Source: Microbacterium oleivorans (GTDB taxonomy: Bacteria > Actinomycetota > Actinomycetes > Actinomycetales > Microbacteriaceae). Taken from it: a stretch of 56,199 nucleotides of DNA. Numbering within the stretch: the stretch's first letter is position 1; the number at the start of each line of letters is the position of its first letter. Position numbers and translations under genes: made by a program. The notes beneath the pieces are model-generated. The model was not told the DNA's origin and searched no databases. It saw only the letters and a list, made by a program, of their open reading frames with translations. Of this stretch, positions 33,229 through 42,076 are shown one piece after another. The stretch spans positions 1 through 56,199 of the forward strand of contig NZ_MAYO01000001.1 in the NCBI RefSeq assembly GCF_001691565.1. The letters are read 5' to 3'.

Positions 33229-33423
33229 ATGTCGACACTGAGCAAGAAGTTCCTCTCCCGCATGCGGGGGAGAGCAGCCCGTCTCATCAGCGAGCCGGAA
33301 CGAGGGTCGGTGACCCTCGAGCAGGTCATCTGGTACGCGATCATCGGAGTCGCGGCAGTCGCCGTGGCAACCGGACTCGTCGTGTTGATCAACAACTTCC
33401 TCTCGCAGGTCCCCACCGGCTGA
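33229..33423 (+). CDS. flp: Flp-type pilin, 64 aa
   Basis: Major pilin precursor. A basic leader is followed by EPERGSVTLEQVIWYAIIGV: cleavage after the Gly by the A24 peptidase would leave a mature pilin with the Glu at position 5 needed for assembly and a single hydrophobic helix. The size and the helix up to the short VLINNFLSQVPTG tail are normal for actinobacterial Flp pilins. It follows promoter P7 directly. Confidence 0.85.
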   Translation: MSTLSKKFLSRMRGRAARLISEPERGSVTLEQVIWYAIIGVAAVAVATGLVVLINNFLSQVPTG

Positions 33424-33437
33424 GACGAGCGACGATC

Positions 33438-33848
33438 ATGCAGACGGACACCCTCGATCACCGGCAGCGCTTGCTTCACGCGCTGACCGGTGATCGAGGT
33501 GTCACCACATTGCAGAACGTCGTCGTCGCCCCGATCCTGCTGCTGTTCCTCGCGATCTTCCTACACGCCGGGATCATCCTTCACGCCAACAACATCGCCC
33601 ATGCCGCAGCGACCAGCGCCTACAACGCTGCGCGCTCGTACAACGCAAGCAGCAACGACGGCACCACCGCCGGCCTCGCCGTCATCAACCAGAACGGCAC
33701 CCCTGTCAGCGGCGCATCCGTCTCGGTCAACCGCGGAGCGCAATCCGTCACCGTCACCGTCACCGGGACTGCCCCCAGCTTCGTCCCTGGCCTGAACACC
33801 GCCGTCGACGTCACCGTGACAGGCCCGGTCGAAAGGTGGGTTGACTGA
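33438..33848 (+). CDS. TadE-like pseudopilin, 136 aa
   Basis: GDRGVTTLQNVVVAPILLLF is a prepilin-like site followed by a hydrophobic helix; position 5 after the Gly is Gln rather than Glu. The exported part has Tyr/Asn-rich AATSAYNAARSYNASSNDGT and a beta-rich end (VSVNRGAQSVTVTVTGTAPS). This is the TadE/TadF minor pilin plan. It is the first of three such genes in a row, overlapping the second. Confidence 0.75.
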   Translation: MQTDTLDHRQRLLHALTGDRGVTTLQNVVVAPILLLFLAIFLHAGIILHANNIAHAAATSAYNAARSYNASSNDGTTAGLAVINQNGTPVSGASVSVNRGAQSVTVTVTGTAPSFVPGLNTAVDVTVTGPVERWVD

Positions 33849-34297
33849 TGCAGCGCTTCCGCACCCTCCTCACCAAACTCCGCGACGACCGCGGATCCGC
33901 CGGCCTCGAAATCGTCATCCTCGCACCCGCGCTCCTCGGCTTCCTCGTCCTCCTCGCCGCGGCCGGGCGTCTCAGCCTCGCCGGCAACGCCGTCGAATCC
34001 GCAGCCTCCGCCGCAGCCCGCGAAGCATCCCTCGCCCGCAACGCCGCCGAAGCTCAAGCCGCAGCCGAAGACATGGCCCGAGTCGCAATGGCCCAGTCCG
34101 ACGTCAACTGCACCGACCTCGAGGTCAGCATCGACACGTCCGGGCTGGCGACGGCCATCGGAACCACCGGACAGGTGAGCGCCCGTGTGACCTGCACCGT
34201 TGAGCTCAGCGACGCTGCCCTGATCGGGATGCCCGGCACCCGCGACCTCAGCGGCACCGCAATCTCGCCCGTCGACGCATACCGGGAGCGGCGATGA
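33848..34297 (+). CDS. tadE: TadE-like pseudopilin, 149 aa
   Basis: DDRGSAGLEIVILAPALLGF has the Gly cleavage site and Glu at position 5. The helix leads into an Ala-rich coiled stretch (ESAASAAAREASLARNAAEA) typical of TadE proteins, then two Cys (CTDLE and CTVEL) that could form a disulphide outside the membrane. It overlaps both neighbours by one or four bases. Confidence 0.8.
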   Translation: MQRFRTLLTKLRDDRGSAGLEIVILAPALLGFLVLLAAAGRLSLAGNAVESAASAAAREASLARNAAEAQAAAEDMARVAMAQSDVNCTDLEVSIDTSGLATAIGTTGQVSARVTCTVELSDAALIGMPGTRDLSGTAISPVDAYRERR

Positions 34298-34704
34298 AGA
34301 CCATCATCCAGAAGCTGCGCGACAAGCTCCGCGACGACAGCGGCGTCACGACGCTCTACTTCGTCATCATGGCCGCCGTCTTCCTCGCGATCATCGGGCT
34401 CGTCCTCGACGGCGCAGGGAAGGTGCAAGCCAACCAGCAGGCCTACACCACCGCAGCCGGCGCATCCCGAGCGGCAGCCAACGCCATCAGCGGCGCCGCG
34501 ATCATCGACGGCACCACCGCGATCGACACCAACCGGGCAGTGAACGCCGCAAACGGCTACCTCTCCGCAGCCGGAGTCGGCGGCAACGTGTCAGTCGCCG
34601 GCGACAGAATCACCGTCACCGTCACCACCGACTACAACCCGATCTTCTTCCCCGCCGCCCTCCCCGTCGAAGCCAGCGCCACCGCTGAGCTCATCACCCA
34701 ATAG
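34294..34704 (+). CDS. TadE/TadG-like pseudopilin, 136 aa
   Basis: DDSGVTTLYFVIMAAVFLAI resembles a prepilin site with Tyr at position 5, and one hydrophobic helix. The exported part has QQAYTTAAGASRAAANAISG and a beta-rich C-terminus. This is the TadG-like Flp minor component plan without the long TadG extension. ATG 34294 overlaps the previous gene. Confidence 0.72.
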   Translation: MKTIIQKLRDKLRDDSGVTTLYFVIMAAVFLAIIGLVLDGAGKVQANQQAYTTAAGASRAAANAISGAAIIDGTTAIDTNRAVNAANGYLSAAGVGGNVSVAGDRITVTVTTDYNPIFFPAALPVEASATAELITQ

Positions 34705-34712
34705 GAGCCCCC

Positions 34713-35330
34713 ATGAGCACCAAGCGCACCCTCACCGCACTCGCGGGGATCGCCGCAGGCCTGGCACTCCTCGCCGGCTGCACCAACACCACTCCTGTGC
34801 CCTCTCCCACGACAAGCACGAGCACGCCTTCTCCGTCGGCTACCGCCTCCAACCCTCAGGTCTCACCACCGGAGAGCGAGGATGACGCGATCACGGATGC
34901 GGAGACGGTGCTGACTCAGTACTTCGTCGTACGCGGCGAGGTCAACGCCGCTGGCGGAACGGATACCGCGCCGCTCGAAGCCTGGGCGACGGGTCGAGCC
35001 CTCGAAGTCGCCGTCAACGATGCAGCCGGGATCGCCAAGGGCCCAATTCTCAACACGGACCAGAAGAACATCGACGGCCCCGGAAAGACCGAGGGTGCAA
35101 TCAAGTACGAAACGACGGCTTCCTACGGGCAGGAATGGGAGGGCGTTGAGAACGGCCTGATCACCATCAACGCCTGCCAGGACTCCAGCGAGTACAAGAT
35201 CTACGCCAGCGACGGCTCCGAAGCCATGCGCCCGGAAGCGCGCAGCACGTTCGACTACCAGGTCGTTTACGACGCCGACAGCCAAAAGTGGCTGGTTTAC
35301 GACCTGATCAGTCTGGGGGAGAGCTGCTGA
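34713..35330 (+). CDS. Lipoprotein of the Tad locus, 205 aa
   Basis: A clear lipoprotein signal peptide with lipobox LLAGC (Cys about 22) is followed by a Thr/Ser/Pro linker (about 25-55). The exported domain looks like an NTF2-type alpha/beta fold (DAETVLTQYFVVRGEVNAAG, then YDADSQKWLVYDLISLGESC). It is anchored to the outer face of the membrane. Similar small lipoproteins sit at this place in other actinobacterial tad clusters; the role is unknown. Confidence 0.7.
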   Translation: MSTKRTLTALAGIAAGLALLAGCTNTTPVPSPTTSTSTPSPSATASNPQVSPPESEDDAITDAETVLTQYFVVRGEVNAAGGTDTAPLEAWATGRALEVAVNDAAGIAKGPILNTDQKNIDGPGKTEGAIKYETTASYGQEWEGVENGLITINACQDSSEYKIYASDGSEAMRPEARSTFDYQVVYDADSQKWLVYDLISLGESC

Positions 35331-35347
35331 CCGTAGCTCTAGATCGC

Positions 35348-36343
35348 ATGCTGAAACGACTTGTCACCGCTCTCGTCACCCTGGTCCTGGCTGCAGGCGC
35401 CCTGGTGGCCACAGGGGCGCCAGCAAGTGCTGCCGAGAACGTTTGGTGCGACCCGGAGTCGTCACGTTGCTACCTGACGATCTCCGCGCCATCGGATCCG
35501 GCACCGAACCCGGACAGCAACGGATGGACCGCAGGCGCACCCGCCTGTTACTCGCGCATCGACCCGAACTACGTGAACGACTACCCCAATGAGGACGTCG
35601 TCACCTATGAGGCGAGCGGGGTGCGGTACTTCTACGTGAAGATCGGGTGCGGTGACGGGATGCGGTACTGGTCGAACAGCCGGCAGTGCTTCGTCTCGAT
35701 GGTCCAGGGGGAGTGGCCAGCGCGGCCGGGTAGCTACAGCCAGGAAGCCGGCTACTACGTCTGCGCACCCTTCATCGACCAGGGCGCCACGATCACGTCC
35801 TACTTCTGGTCCGAGACGATCCCCCCGGGCCTGAAAGTCCTGACTCCGGGCAGCGCCGCGGAGCAGCTGATCTCGACCTTCGGTTTGCGGGGGATCGACA
35901 TCGGTATGGCCCCCGAGGTGAACCCTGAGTGGGGGCACCGCCGCGGCTACGTCGGCGTCCCGATCTGGCTGTGGGTCAACAACCCGGAACCGCTCACCTG
36001 GGGGCCGTACACGGAGACGGCAACTCTCGGCGGTCAGACCATCACCGCGACCGCGAAGGCCACGTCAGTGCGCTGGCAAATGGGCGACGGCGCATCCACG
36101 ACCTGCGGCAACACGGGCACCCCGTACAACACCGGGTACGGCATGACGACGTCACCGACCTGTGGCTACAAGTACACGACCACCTCGAGCCGGACCCCCG
36201 GCGATCGCTTCACCGTCACCGCGACCACCAGCTGGACCGTGACGTGGACCTCGCTCGCCGGGCCCGGCGGCACCATCAACCTCACCACCGACAGCTCCAC
36301 TGACCTCGAGGTCAACGAGCTGCAGACCGTCATCGTCCCCTGA
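35348..36343 (+). CDS. Secreted Cys-containing protein of the Tad locus, 331 aa
   Basis: ATG 35348 gives a clean signal peptide ending in GAPASAA; the ribosome-binding site is weak and a CTG a few codons upstream, after GGGGGAG, is an alternative start. The mature protein contains several Cys (WCDPESSRCYL, ACYSR, GCGDG, QCFVS, YVCAP, TTCGN, TCGYK) likely to be disulphide-bonded. The C-terminal half is beta-rich (ATLGGQTITATAKATSVRW, then FTVTATTSWTVTW), resembling a PKD/Ig-like module. A surface or pilus-associated adhesin is possible but unproven. Confidence 0.65.
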   Translation: MLKRLVTALVTLVLAAGALVATGAPASAAENVWCDPESSRCYLTISAPSDPAPNPDSNGWTAGAPACYSRIDPNYVNDYPNEDVVTYEASGVRYFYVKIGCGDGMRYWSNSRQCFVSMVQGEWPARPGSYSQEAGYYVCAPFIDQGATITSYFWSETIPPGLKVLTPGSAAEQLISTFGLRGIDIGMAPEVNPEWGHRRGYVGVPIWLWVNNPEPLTWGPYTETATLGGQTITATAKATSVRWQMGDGASTTCGNTGTPYNTGYGMTTSPTCGYKYTTTSSRTPGDRFTVTATTSWTVTWTSLAGPGGTINLTTDSSTDLEVNELQTVIVP

Positions 36344-36359
36344 CCCCCTGGGAGGCATC

Positions 36360-39300
36360 ATGAACCGCATCGGAAAGGGCCTCGGATCTCTGATCCTGCT
36401 CGCCGCGCTGCTGATCGGGATCCCCGCGGGTCTCGTGTTCTTCGCCGGCAACCCGATCCCATCGTGGGACGAGCTCGTGAGCGCGTTCACGTTGCCCGAC
36501 TACACCGGCTCCTTCCTCGTCGGCACGATCATGCCGATCGCGGCGTGGATCGCCTGGGCAAGCTTCGCGGTCGGGTTCCTCGCGGAGCTCCCCTCGCAGC
36601 TGCGGGGCGTGCCGCGGCCGCGGATCCCTGGGCTCGGGATGCAGCAGAAGGTGATGGGCGGCCTGCTGGCCGCGGTAATCGCACTGTTCGCACCGACCGC
36701 CGCGTTCGCTGCGGAAGTCCCCACGACCTCCGCAGCTCCCATGAGCGCCTCGGTCGTTTCGACGCCGGCGGCCGCCACGGCGGAAGAGGCTGCGCCCGTT
36801 CAGGCGGGTCCTCAGTACACGGTGACCGGATCCGACACCTTGGCGCGGATCGCAGAGTCGGCACTCGGCGATCGCTCTCGAGCGTCGGAGATCTCCGCGC
36901 TCAACGTCGGCGTCACTCAGGCCGATGGCGGAGCGCTGGATGCCTCTGGATGGCTGCACGAGGGATGGGTGCTGACCCTTCCAGCGGATGCCGCCGTACC
37001 TTCGACACCTGCCCCGGCCGTAGCCGCGGAGGCGGAGGCTGCACCCGAGGCCTCCTACGAGCAGCGGACGATCGAATCCGGCGACACCCTGTGGGACATC
37101 TCGGCCGACGAGCTGGGCGACGGAGCCCGCTACCCGGAGATTTTCGAGGCGTCCAAGAACATCGTCCAGCCGGACGGGTCCACGATCACCGACCCCGACC
37201 TGATCTACCCCGGCCAGACGGTCAGCATCCCCGCCGCGACCGAAGCCGTCACCCCTCCCGCTCCGGCGCCTGCACCGGCGCCTGCGCCGGCTCCTGAGGA
37301 CAGCGAGTCGACCAGCGCCGCGCCCAACGTCGACGAGGGCGCAATTGCTGCCGAGACGGGTGCTGGGGGAGGAGCAGACCAGGCCGAGGCCGGCGGCGCA
37401 CATGCGGAGACCCCCGAGGACTCCACGAGCGCTGGACTCGGGTTCACCACTCAAGCCCCGGCGGCGCCCGAGGCGCAGGCTCCGGCACCCGCAGCAGCTG
37501 ATGCCGCTGACGACTCGGTCGACGAAACCGGCATTGAGGATTACTTCAACGTGGCCACGGTCGGCGGCATCGGCGCCACGCTCGCCGCTGGTCTGCTGAC
37601 CCTGCTGGGGTGGCGACGTCTGCGGCAGCGGCGTGAGCGCAAGCCCCGCCAGCGGATCGCAATGCCCGACGAGACGGTGTCGAGCGTGGAGCTCGAGCTG
37701 CGAGCCGTCGAGAACCCGGTCGGCGCCGAAGCCGTTGACGCCGCGCTGCGCCACCTGGCCGTGTGGGCGCAGGACACCGGCAGCCGACTCCCCGCCTTGT
37801 ACGCGCTGCGCCTGGACGAGAACTCGGTCGCGGTCTACCTCGACGAGCCCACGGACCTACCGGCACCGTTCACCCAGTACGACCCCGACGACAAGCTCGC
37901 ATGGATGGTCGCCCTCACCGATATCGAACCGCTCGAGCGCATCCCTTCGGCGCCGTACCCCGCGCTGGTGATGCTCGGCCACGACGACAACAACGGCCAC
38001 ATCTTCGTCGACCTCGAGCGTCTCGGCGCTCTCAACGTTGTGGGCGCTGACAGCGACATGCGCCGCGGCGTGCTGACGGCGATCGCCATCGAACTCGCGG
38101 CCAACACCTGGTCGGAGGACGTGCAGGTCACCCTCGTGGGCGTCGGGGACCGGTTGCCGCTCGCGCTCGGCAGCGGCCGCGTCCGTCACGTCAGCGACAC
38201 CCAGACCCTGCTGCGTAATCTGCGCGGGCAGGCGGCAGAGGTCGAGCAGGCGTTGGAGGAGCTCGGTGTCGACGGTCTTGAGCAGGCCCGCACCACCGGC
38301 GCCTACGCCGAGGCCTGGTCGCCGGAGATCATCATCCTCGGCGACAACCCTGACGACGCGACCCGCGAGGCGATCAGCGAACTCGTGACTCGTCTTCCCC
38401 GGGTCGGGATCGCCGCCGTCAGCGCCGGCCACCTCACCGGCAGCTGGAACCTCGCCCTCCGTGACGGCCGTCGCGCCGAGCTGGAAGTCCCCGGCACCGA
38501 CATCGCGATCCCGATCACGCCGCAGACGATCGGCGCGAAGGAGTACAACGAGATCCTCGCGCTGTTTGACGTCGCGACCGAGGGAGAAGCCACCGGCACA
38601 GCTCTTGACGACGAGCTCGCTCTCGACGACATCCCCGCGGCCGCCGCCGAGAGCGACACCACTGTGATCGACGAGCCGACACCGGCCGCAGCCGAAGACA
38701 TCCCTGCGCTGGTGGCTGATGAGGCGGACGCGATCGACGGAACGATCGACGGCGACGAGACGATCGCTGGCGACGTCGTCGACGAGGAAGGCGCACCGAT
38801 CCCCGACGTCGCAGCCGACGATGAGGCGGATGCCGCGGTGGCGTCGGTCGTGCCTCTGCACCGTGGCCCGTACCTGCAGATGCTCGGCACCGTCGAGGTC
38901 CGCGGCGCCCGCGGCGAAGCCCCCGTCAACCCCAACACCGCAGCGCAGTGGCGCTCGGCGATCCGTCGAGGGACCGAGCTCGTCGCGTTCCTGTCCGTCA
39001 CACCCAACGCCACCGCGGAGCAGGTCCACGCCGTGTTCTGGCCCGGACAGCCCGCCAGCGGCAAGAAGGCAGCCAGCGACCGCAACGGACTGGCGTCCAA
39101 GACGCGGCGCTGGCTCGGTCAGAACGATGAGGGGGAGTGGTACCTCCCACTCATCACCACCGGCGAGTACCGCCTCCACGAAGACGTCCGCACCGACTGG
39201 CAGGACTTCCTCGAGCTCGTCGGCGACGACCTCTCCGCTGCACCTACCGACCGCCTCCTCGGTGCCCTCGACCTCGTCAAGGGCCCGCCGATCACCGGCG

Positions 39301-39641
39301 TCCAGGACAAGCGGTACGTGTTCGCCGACCGTCTCCGTCACGAGATGATCGCGCTCATCGGCGACGTCGCCCACGAAGCCGCCACCCGCGGCCTCACGGC
39401 GGGGCAGGTCCGGCAGGCACGCATGGCATCCGCCATCGGGCGCATGGTCGACCCCGTCAACGAGATCTACTGGCGTGACGGCCTCCGCGCCGAACACCAG
39501 GCTGGAGATCTCGCCGGCGTCGAACGGCTCATCACCCAGCTCGAGCAGAACCTCGCCGCCATCGACGAGGACTACGAGCCCGAGCCTGAGACCCAGGCGC
39601 TCATCGCGCAGCTGCGCCGCCGGCACGCGATCGCGAGCTGA
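36360..39641 (+). CDS. LysM and BTAD-domain membrane protein, 1093 aa
   Basis: Three N-terminal hydrophobic segments (about 8-30, 50-75, 98-120) precede two LysM-like units, YTVTGSDTLARIAESALGDR and RTIESGDTLWDISADELGDG, which bind peptidoglycan. A Pro/Ala-rich linker follows, then a further helix at about 400-420. A large cytoplasmic part comes next, with a GlyAspAsp-type nucleotide-binding-like region and a C-terminal winged/BTAD segment (DWQDFLELVGDDL, LRHEMIALIGDVAHEAATRG) as in SARP regulators. Such LysM-BTAD proteins accompany Tad pili in actinobacteria. It may sense wall or pilus state; no DNA-binding data can be inferred from sequence alone. Confidence 0.8.
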   Translation: MNRIGKGLGSLILLAALLIGIPAGLVFFAGNPIPSWDELVSAFTLPDYTGSFLVGTIMPIAAWIAWASFAVGFLAELPSQLRGVPRPRIPGLGMQQKVMGGLLAAVIALFAPTAAFAAEVPTTSAAPMSASVVSTPAAATAEEAAPVQAGPQYTVTGSDTLARIAESALGDRSRASEISALNVGVTQADGGALDASGWLHEGWVLTLPADAAVPSTPAPAVAAEAEAAPEASYEQRTIESGDTLWDISADELGDGARYPEIFEASKNIVQPDGSTITDPDLIYPGQTVSIPAATEAVTPPAPAPAPAPAPAPEDSESTSAAPNVDEGAIAAETGAGGGADQAEAGGAHAETPEDSTSAGLGFTTQAPAAPEAQAPAPAAADAADDSVDETGIEDYFNVATVGGIGATLAAGLLTLLGWRRLRQRRERKPRQRIAMPDETVSSVELELRAVENPVGAEAVDAALRHLAVWAQDTGSRLPALYALRLDENSVAVYLDEPTDLPAPFTQYDPDDKLAWMVALTDIEPLERIPSAPYPALVMLGHDDNNGHIFVDLERLGALNVVGADSDMRRGVLTAIAIELAANTWSEDVQVTLVGVGDRLPLALGSGRVRHVSDTQTLLRNLRGQAAEVEQALEELGVDGLEQARTTGAYAEAWSPEIIILGDNPDDATREAISELVTRLPRVGIAAVSAGHLTGSWNLALRDGRRAELEVPGTDIAIPITPQTIGAKEYNEILALFDVATEGEATGTALDDELALDDIPAAAAESDTTVIDEPTPAAAEDIPALVADEADAIDGTIDGDETIAGDVVDEEGAPIPDVAADDEADAAVASVVPLHRGPYLQMLGTVEVRGARGEAPVNPNTAAQWRSAIRRGTELVAFLSVTPNATAEQVHAVFWPGQPASGKKAASDRNGLASKTRRWLGQNDEGEWYLPLITTGEYRLHEDVRTDWQDFLELVGDDLSAAPTDRLLGALDLVKGPPITGVQDKRYVFADRLRHEMIALIGDVAHEAATRGLTAGQVRQARMASAIGRMVDPVNEIYWRDGLRAEHQAGDLAGVERLITQLEQNLAAIDEDYEPEPETQALIAQLRRRHAIAS

Positions 39642-39652
39642 CCCCCGAACCC

Positions 39653-40129
39653 ATGCAGAGCGCGTTGACCGTCTCGGAGGTCGACCGGGACATCACCTCG
39701 ATCCCCGTCGACGCGATCGTGAACCCGTGGAACCGCAACGTCGTGCCACGGTGGCTCCTCGTGCCCGGAGGAGTCAGCGGAGCGCTCAAGCGCAAGACCG
39801 GTCCGGGACCATGGAAGGAACTCGCCCGACACGGGATCCTCGAGCTCGGCCAAGCCGTCACTACCTCTGCCGGCGACCTCCCTACGGCGAAGGCGCTCAT
39901 CCACGTCGCCGGCCTGACCCTGAGATGGACCGCGACGACAGAGAGCGTCCGACTGTCCACAGTGAACGCCGTAGCCGAAGCACGCGCCCATGGTTTCGCA
40001 AGCCTCGCCATCCCGCTGATCGGCGCCGGCCACGGCGGGATGAGCTCAGAAGCGTCACGAACCACGATCCTGAACGCCCTGGACCCGACCGCACCGCTGC
40101 ACGTCCTCCTGGTGGAGCACACAGCGTGA
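39653..40129 (+). CDS. Macro-domain protein, 158 aa
   Basis: A macro domain: VDAIVNPWNRN (residues 19-29, the DxIVNxxN adenine/ribose-binding strand), GGVSGALKRKTG, TSAGDLPTAKALIHVAG and LAIPLIGAGHGGM (the phosphate-binding loop). Such domains bind ADP-ribose and can remove it from proteins or nucleic acid. It lies between the LysM-BTAD gene and the prepilin peptidase and overlaps the latter. It may counter an ADP-ribosyltransferase such as the Arr-like gene at 54993-55580. Confidence 0.82.
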   Translation: MQSALTVSEVDRDITSIPVDAIVNPWNRNVVPRWLLVPGGVSGALKRKTGPGPWKELARHGILELGQAVTTSAGDLPTAKALIHVAGLTLRWTATTESVRLSTVNAVAEARAHGFASLAIPLIGAGHGGMSSEASRTTILNALDPTAPLHVLLVEHTA

Positions 40130-40731
40130 CCGCCCCTGCCACCGCTCTCGAGAACGCGCCTACGCGGCCGCGGGCGGCTCTGCGCTACCTGACCGCCCTC
40201 ATCGGCGGGTTCGGCGCTCTCCTGGCGCTCACAGCGCCCCTCAGCGCCGATCTGCGCCCAGCCGTGGGCGAGTGGGCGATGCTCGCCGTCTACGCCGCCT
40301 ACGGTGTGCTCCTGGCCCGCCACGACATCCGCTACAAGCGGCTCCCCGACGCCCTGAACCTCACCCTCGCCGCCATCCTCACCGGCGCTGTCCTCGCCCT
40401 CGCACTGACCACTGGTGAAGGCGTGGCCGCGGTCACCGCGATCGCCGGCGGGCTGGGCCTCGCCGTGGTGATGGGCTGCATCGGCCTCGCTGGCCAAGTC
40501 GGCTTCGGCGACGTGAAACTCGCCCTCAGCATCGGCCTCCTCACCGGGTGGCACACCTGGTCCCTCCCGCTCCTGGCGATCACGATCGCGTACGTCCTCG
40601 CACTCCCGCACGCGATCACCGCAGCAATCCTCAGAACACGCGGCCGAGACATCCACGACCTGCCCTTCGGGCCCTACATGCTCGCCGGCGGCGCCGCCGC
40701 GGCGGTAGCTGCAGCTGCCCTCTCCCTCTGA
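40126..40731 (+). CDS. tadV: TadV/CpaA prepilin peptidase (A24), 201 aa
   Basis: Polytopic aspartic peptidase that cleaves the Flp and TadE-like precursors. The two catalytic Asp are in RHDIRYKRLPD (D67) and GQVGFGDVKLALS (about D128), with five or six transmembrane helices around them. GTG 40126 overlaps the macro-domain stop. It is a short form without the methylase domain, as usual in Tad loci. Confidence 0.85.
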   Translation: MTAPATALENAPTRPRAALRYLTALIGGFGALLALTAPLSADLRPAVGEWAMLAVYAAYGVLLARHDIRYKRLPDALNLTLAAILTGAVLALALTTGEGVAAVTAIAGGLGLAVVMGCIGLAGQVGFGDVKLALSIGLLTGWHTWSLPLLAITIAYVLALPHAITAAILRTRGRDIHDLPFGPYMLAGGAAAAVAAAALSL

Positions 40732-40754
40732 CTCGAGAAAGACTCTCCCTACAC

Positions 40755-41519
40755 ATGCACTTCGTCGAAGACCCTGCGATCGCCCGTGAGGTCGGCGCCG
40801 ACCTGTTGTCCACCCTGGAAGACGCTGTACTCCCGGAAGGGGAGTGCGCTAAGTGCGGCAACTCACTCGGATCTGGGGCGCTTCGCTGGTCTTTCGAGGA
40901 ATTGCCAGACAGTGCGGTGATCGCTGCCACTCATGCCGCATGCGGGCCGCTGGAACTCAGGCGAGGCATTTTCACCAGTTTCCCGGATCAGAGCTGGCAC
41001 GCGGAAGTAATTGGTCTCGAGAGCGTGGAGGAACGCACTCGACGGAGGTGGTGGGGGCGAAAGGGGACAACGACGTCACAGACGTACGTGCCTTGCCTGG
41101 TGATCAGTCCGACGTGCGATGTCTTCTACCTGTCTCGATCAGCCGCTGGTGGCTGGCGCAGTCCGGTCCAAGACCTGCTTCTGGAGGGCTTCACCAGCTT
41201 CGACCCCATGACGTTTGCTTCTGGCACCACCCCCTCCACCGTCACAGCCCAGTGGGCAAATCCGAGGTTCAGTGTCACCATCGACGGCACCAAGACCTAC
41301 TGGGTGGAAGAGCCCCCAGACGGCACCGCCGGCACCTACGGTGTCGCGAACATGATCCGGCGCGTAGGGGGAGTGCTGCTGATAGTGACTCATGCGGCGA
41401 GTGAGAGACTCCTGCTGCACCACACGCAGACCCATGAGGAGCGGACGCAGATGCTCACCTCGCCGCACACCGCTGTCGCTTGGGTCTTAGCGAGCGACAT
41501 TGCCGGCCTGAACTCGTAG
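40755..41519 (+). CDS. hypothetical protein with Cys pairs, 254 aa
   Basis: ATG 40755 follows the peptidase by 23 bases with no strong ribosome-binding site. CAKCGNSLGSG (about 30-40) and HAACGP form a likely zinc ribbon. The middle is beta-rich (YVPCLVISPTCDVFYLSRSA). No transmembrane helix. The GC content is lower than in neighbouring genes, a possible sign of separate origin. No family was recognised. Confidence 0.55.
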   Translation: MHFVEDPAIAREVGADLLSTLEDAVLPEGECAKCGNSLGSGALRWSFEELPDSAVIAATHAACGPLELRRGIFTSFPDQSWHAEVIGLESVEERTRRRWWGRKGTTTSQTYVPCLVISPTCDVFYLSRSAAGGWRSPVQDLLLEGFTSFDPMTFASGTTPSTVTAQWANPRFSVTIDGTKTYWVEEPPDGTAGTYGVANMIRRVGGVLLIVTHAASERLLLHHTQTHEERTQMLTSPHTAVAWVLASDIAGLNS

Positions 41520-41539
41520 TCGACCTCGAAAGGATTCCT

Positions 41540-42037
41540 GTGACCTCGTCCTCCCGACGTCGACGGCTGCTCGCCACAGCGACGGCAGCACTCGCCCTGA
41601 CCGGCAGTTCGCTGCTCTTCGCCGCGCCTGCCCAAGCGGCGGGATCATTCGCGTTGAACGAGCCTCACTTCTTCCTCGCGCCGGCCATCGTCTCCCCGGG
41701 GATGATCACCCCGGTCAGCGCAGCCCTCGGCAACAACTCCAACGCCACACCGGCCGAGGTCACGATCTCCTTCGGGCTCCGCTGCTACTCACCAGGACAG
41801 CCCACCGTGGACGGCCTTGAGCAGACCGTGGTCATCCCTGCAGACACCTCCCGCCCAGCCGGGGCGCGCCAGCTTGTCCGGGTCGCGGATGTCATCGCGG
41901 TCCCCACCAGCTGCACCAAGCCGGCAGGGCCCATCCCTCTCCGGCAAGACGGGTACTTCTGGATCAAGATGACCCAGCCGGGCGCACCGGATCAGATGAA
42001 GATGGTCCCCATCACCATCGTCCAGGGCGACAACTGA
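41540..42037 (+). CDS. Secreted hypothetical protein, 165 aa
   Basis: GTG 41540 follows GAAAGGA. The N-terminus SSRRRRLLATATAALALTGS ending in AAPAQAAG is a signal peptide with an Arg-rich start; Tat export is possible. The mature domain is beta-rich with two Cys (LRCYSPG and TSCTKPA) that could pair. It is the last exported protein after the Tad genes; the role is unknown. Confidence 0.6.
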   Translation: MTSSSRRRRLLATATAALALTGSSLLFAAPAQAAGSFALNEPHFFLAPAIVSPGMITPVSAALGNNSNATPAEVTISFGLRCYSPGQPTVDGLEQTVVIPADTSRPAGARQLVRVADVIAVPTSCTKPAGPIPLRQDGYFWIKMTQPGAPDQMKMVPITIVQGDN

Positions 42038-42076
42038 TCGGGAGCTTCCGCGGGCCGCGACGACTGAGGGTGTCGG

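Noticed and set aside
41540..42037. Secreted protein as a T4SS surface adhesin
   Set aside because: Signal peptide and beta-rich composition alone do not support an adhesin call; it is left as hypothetical.
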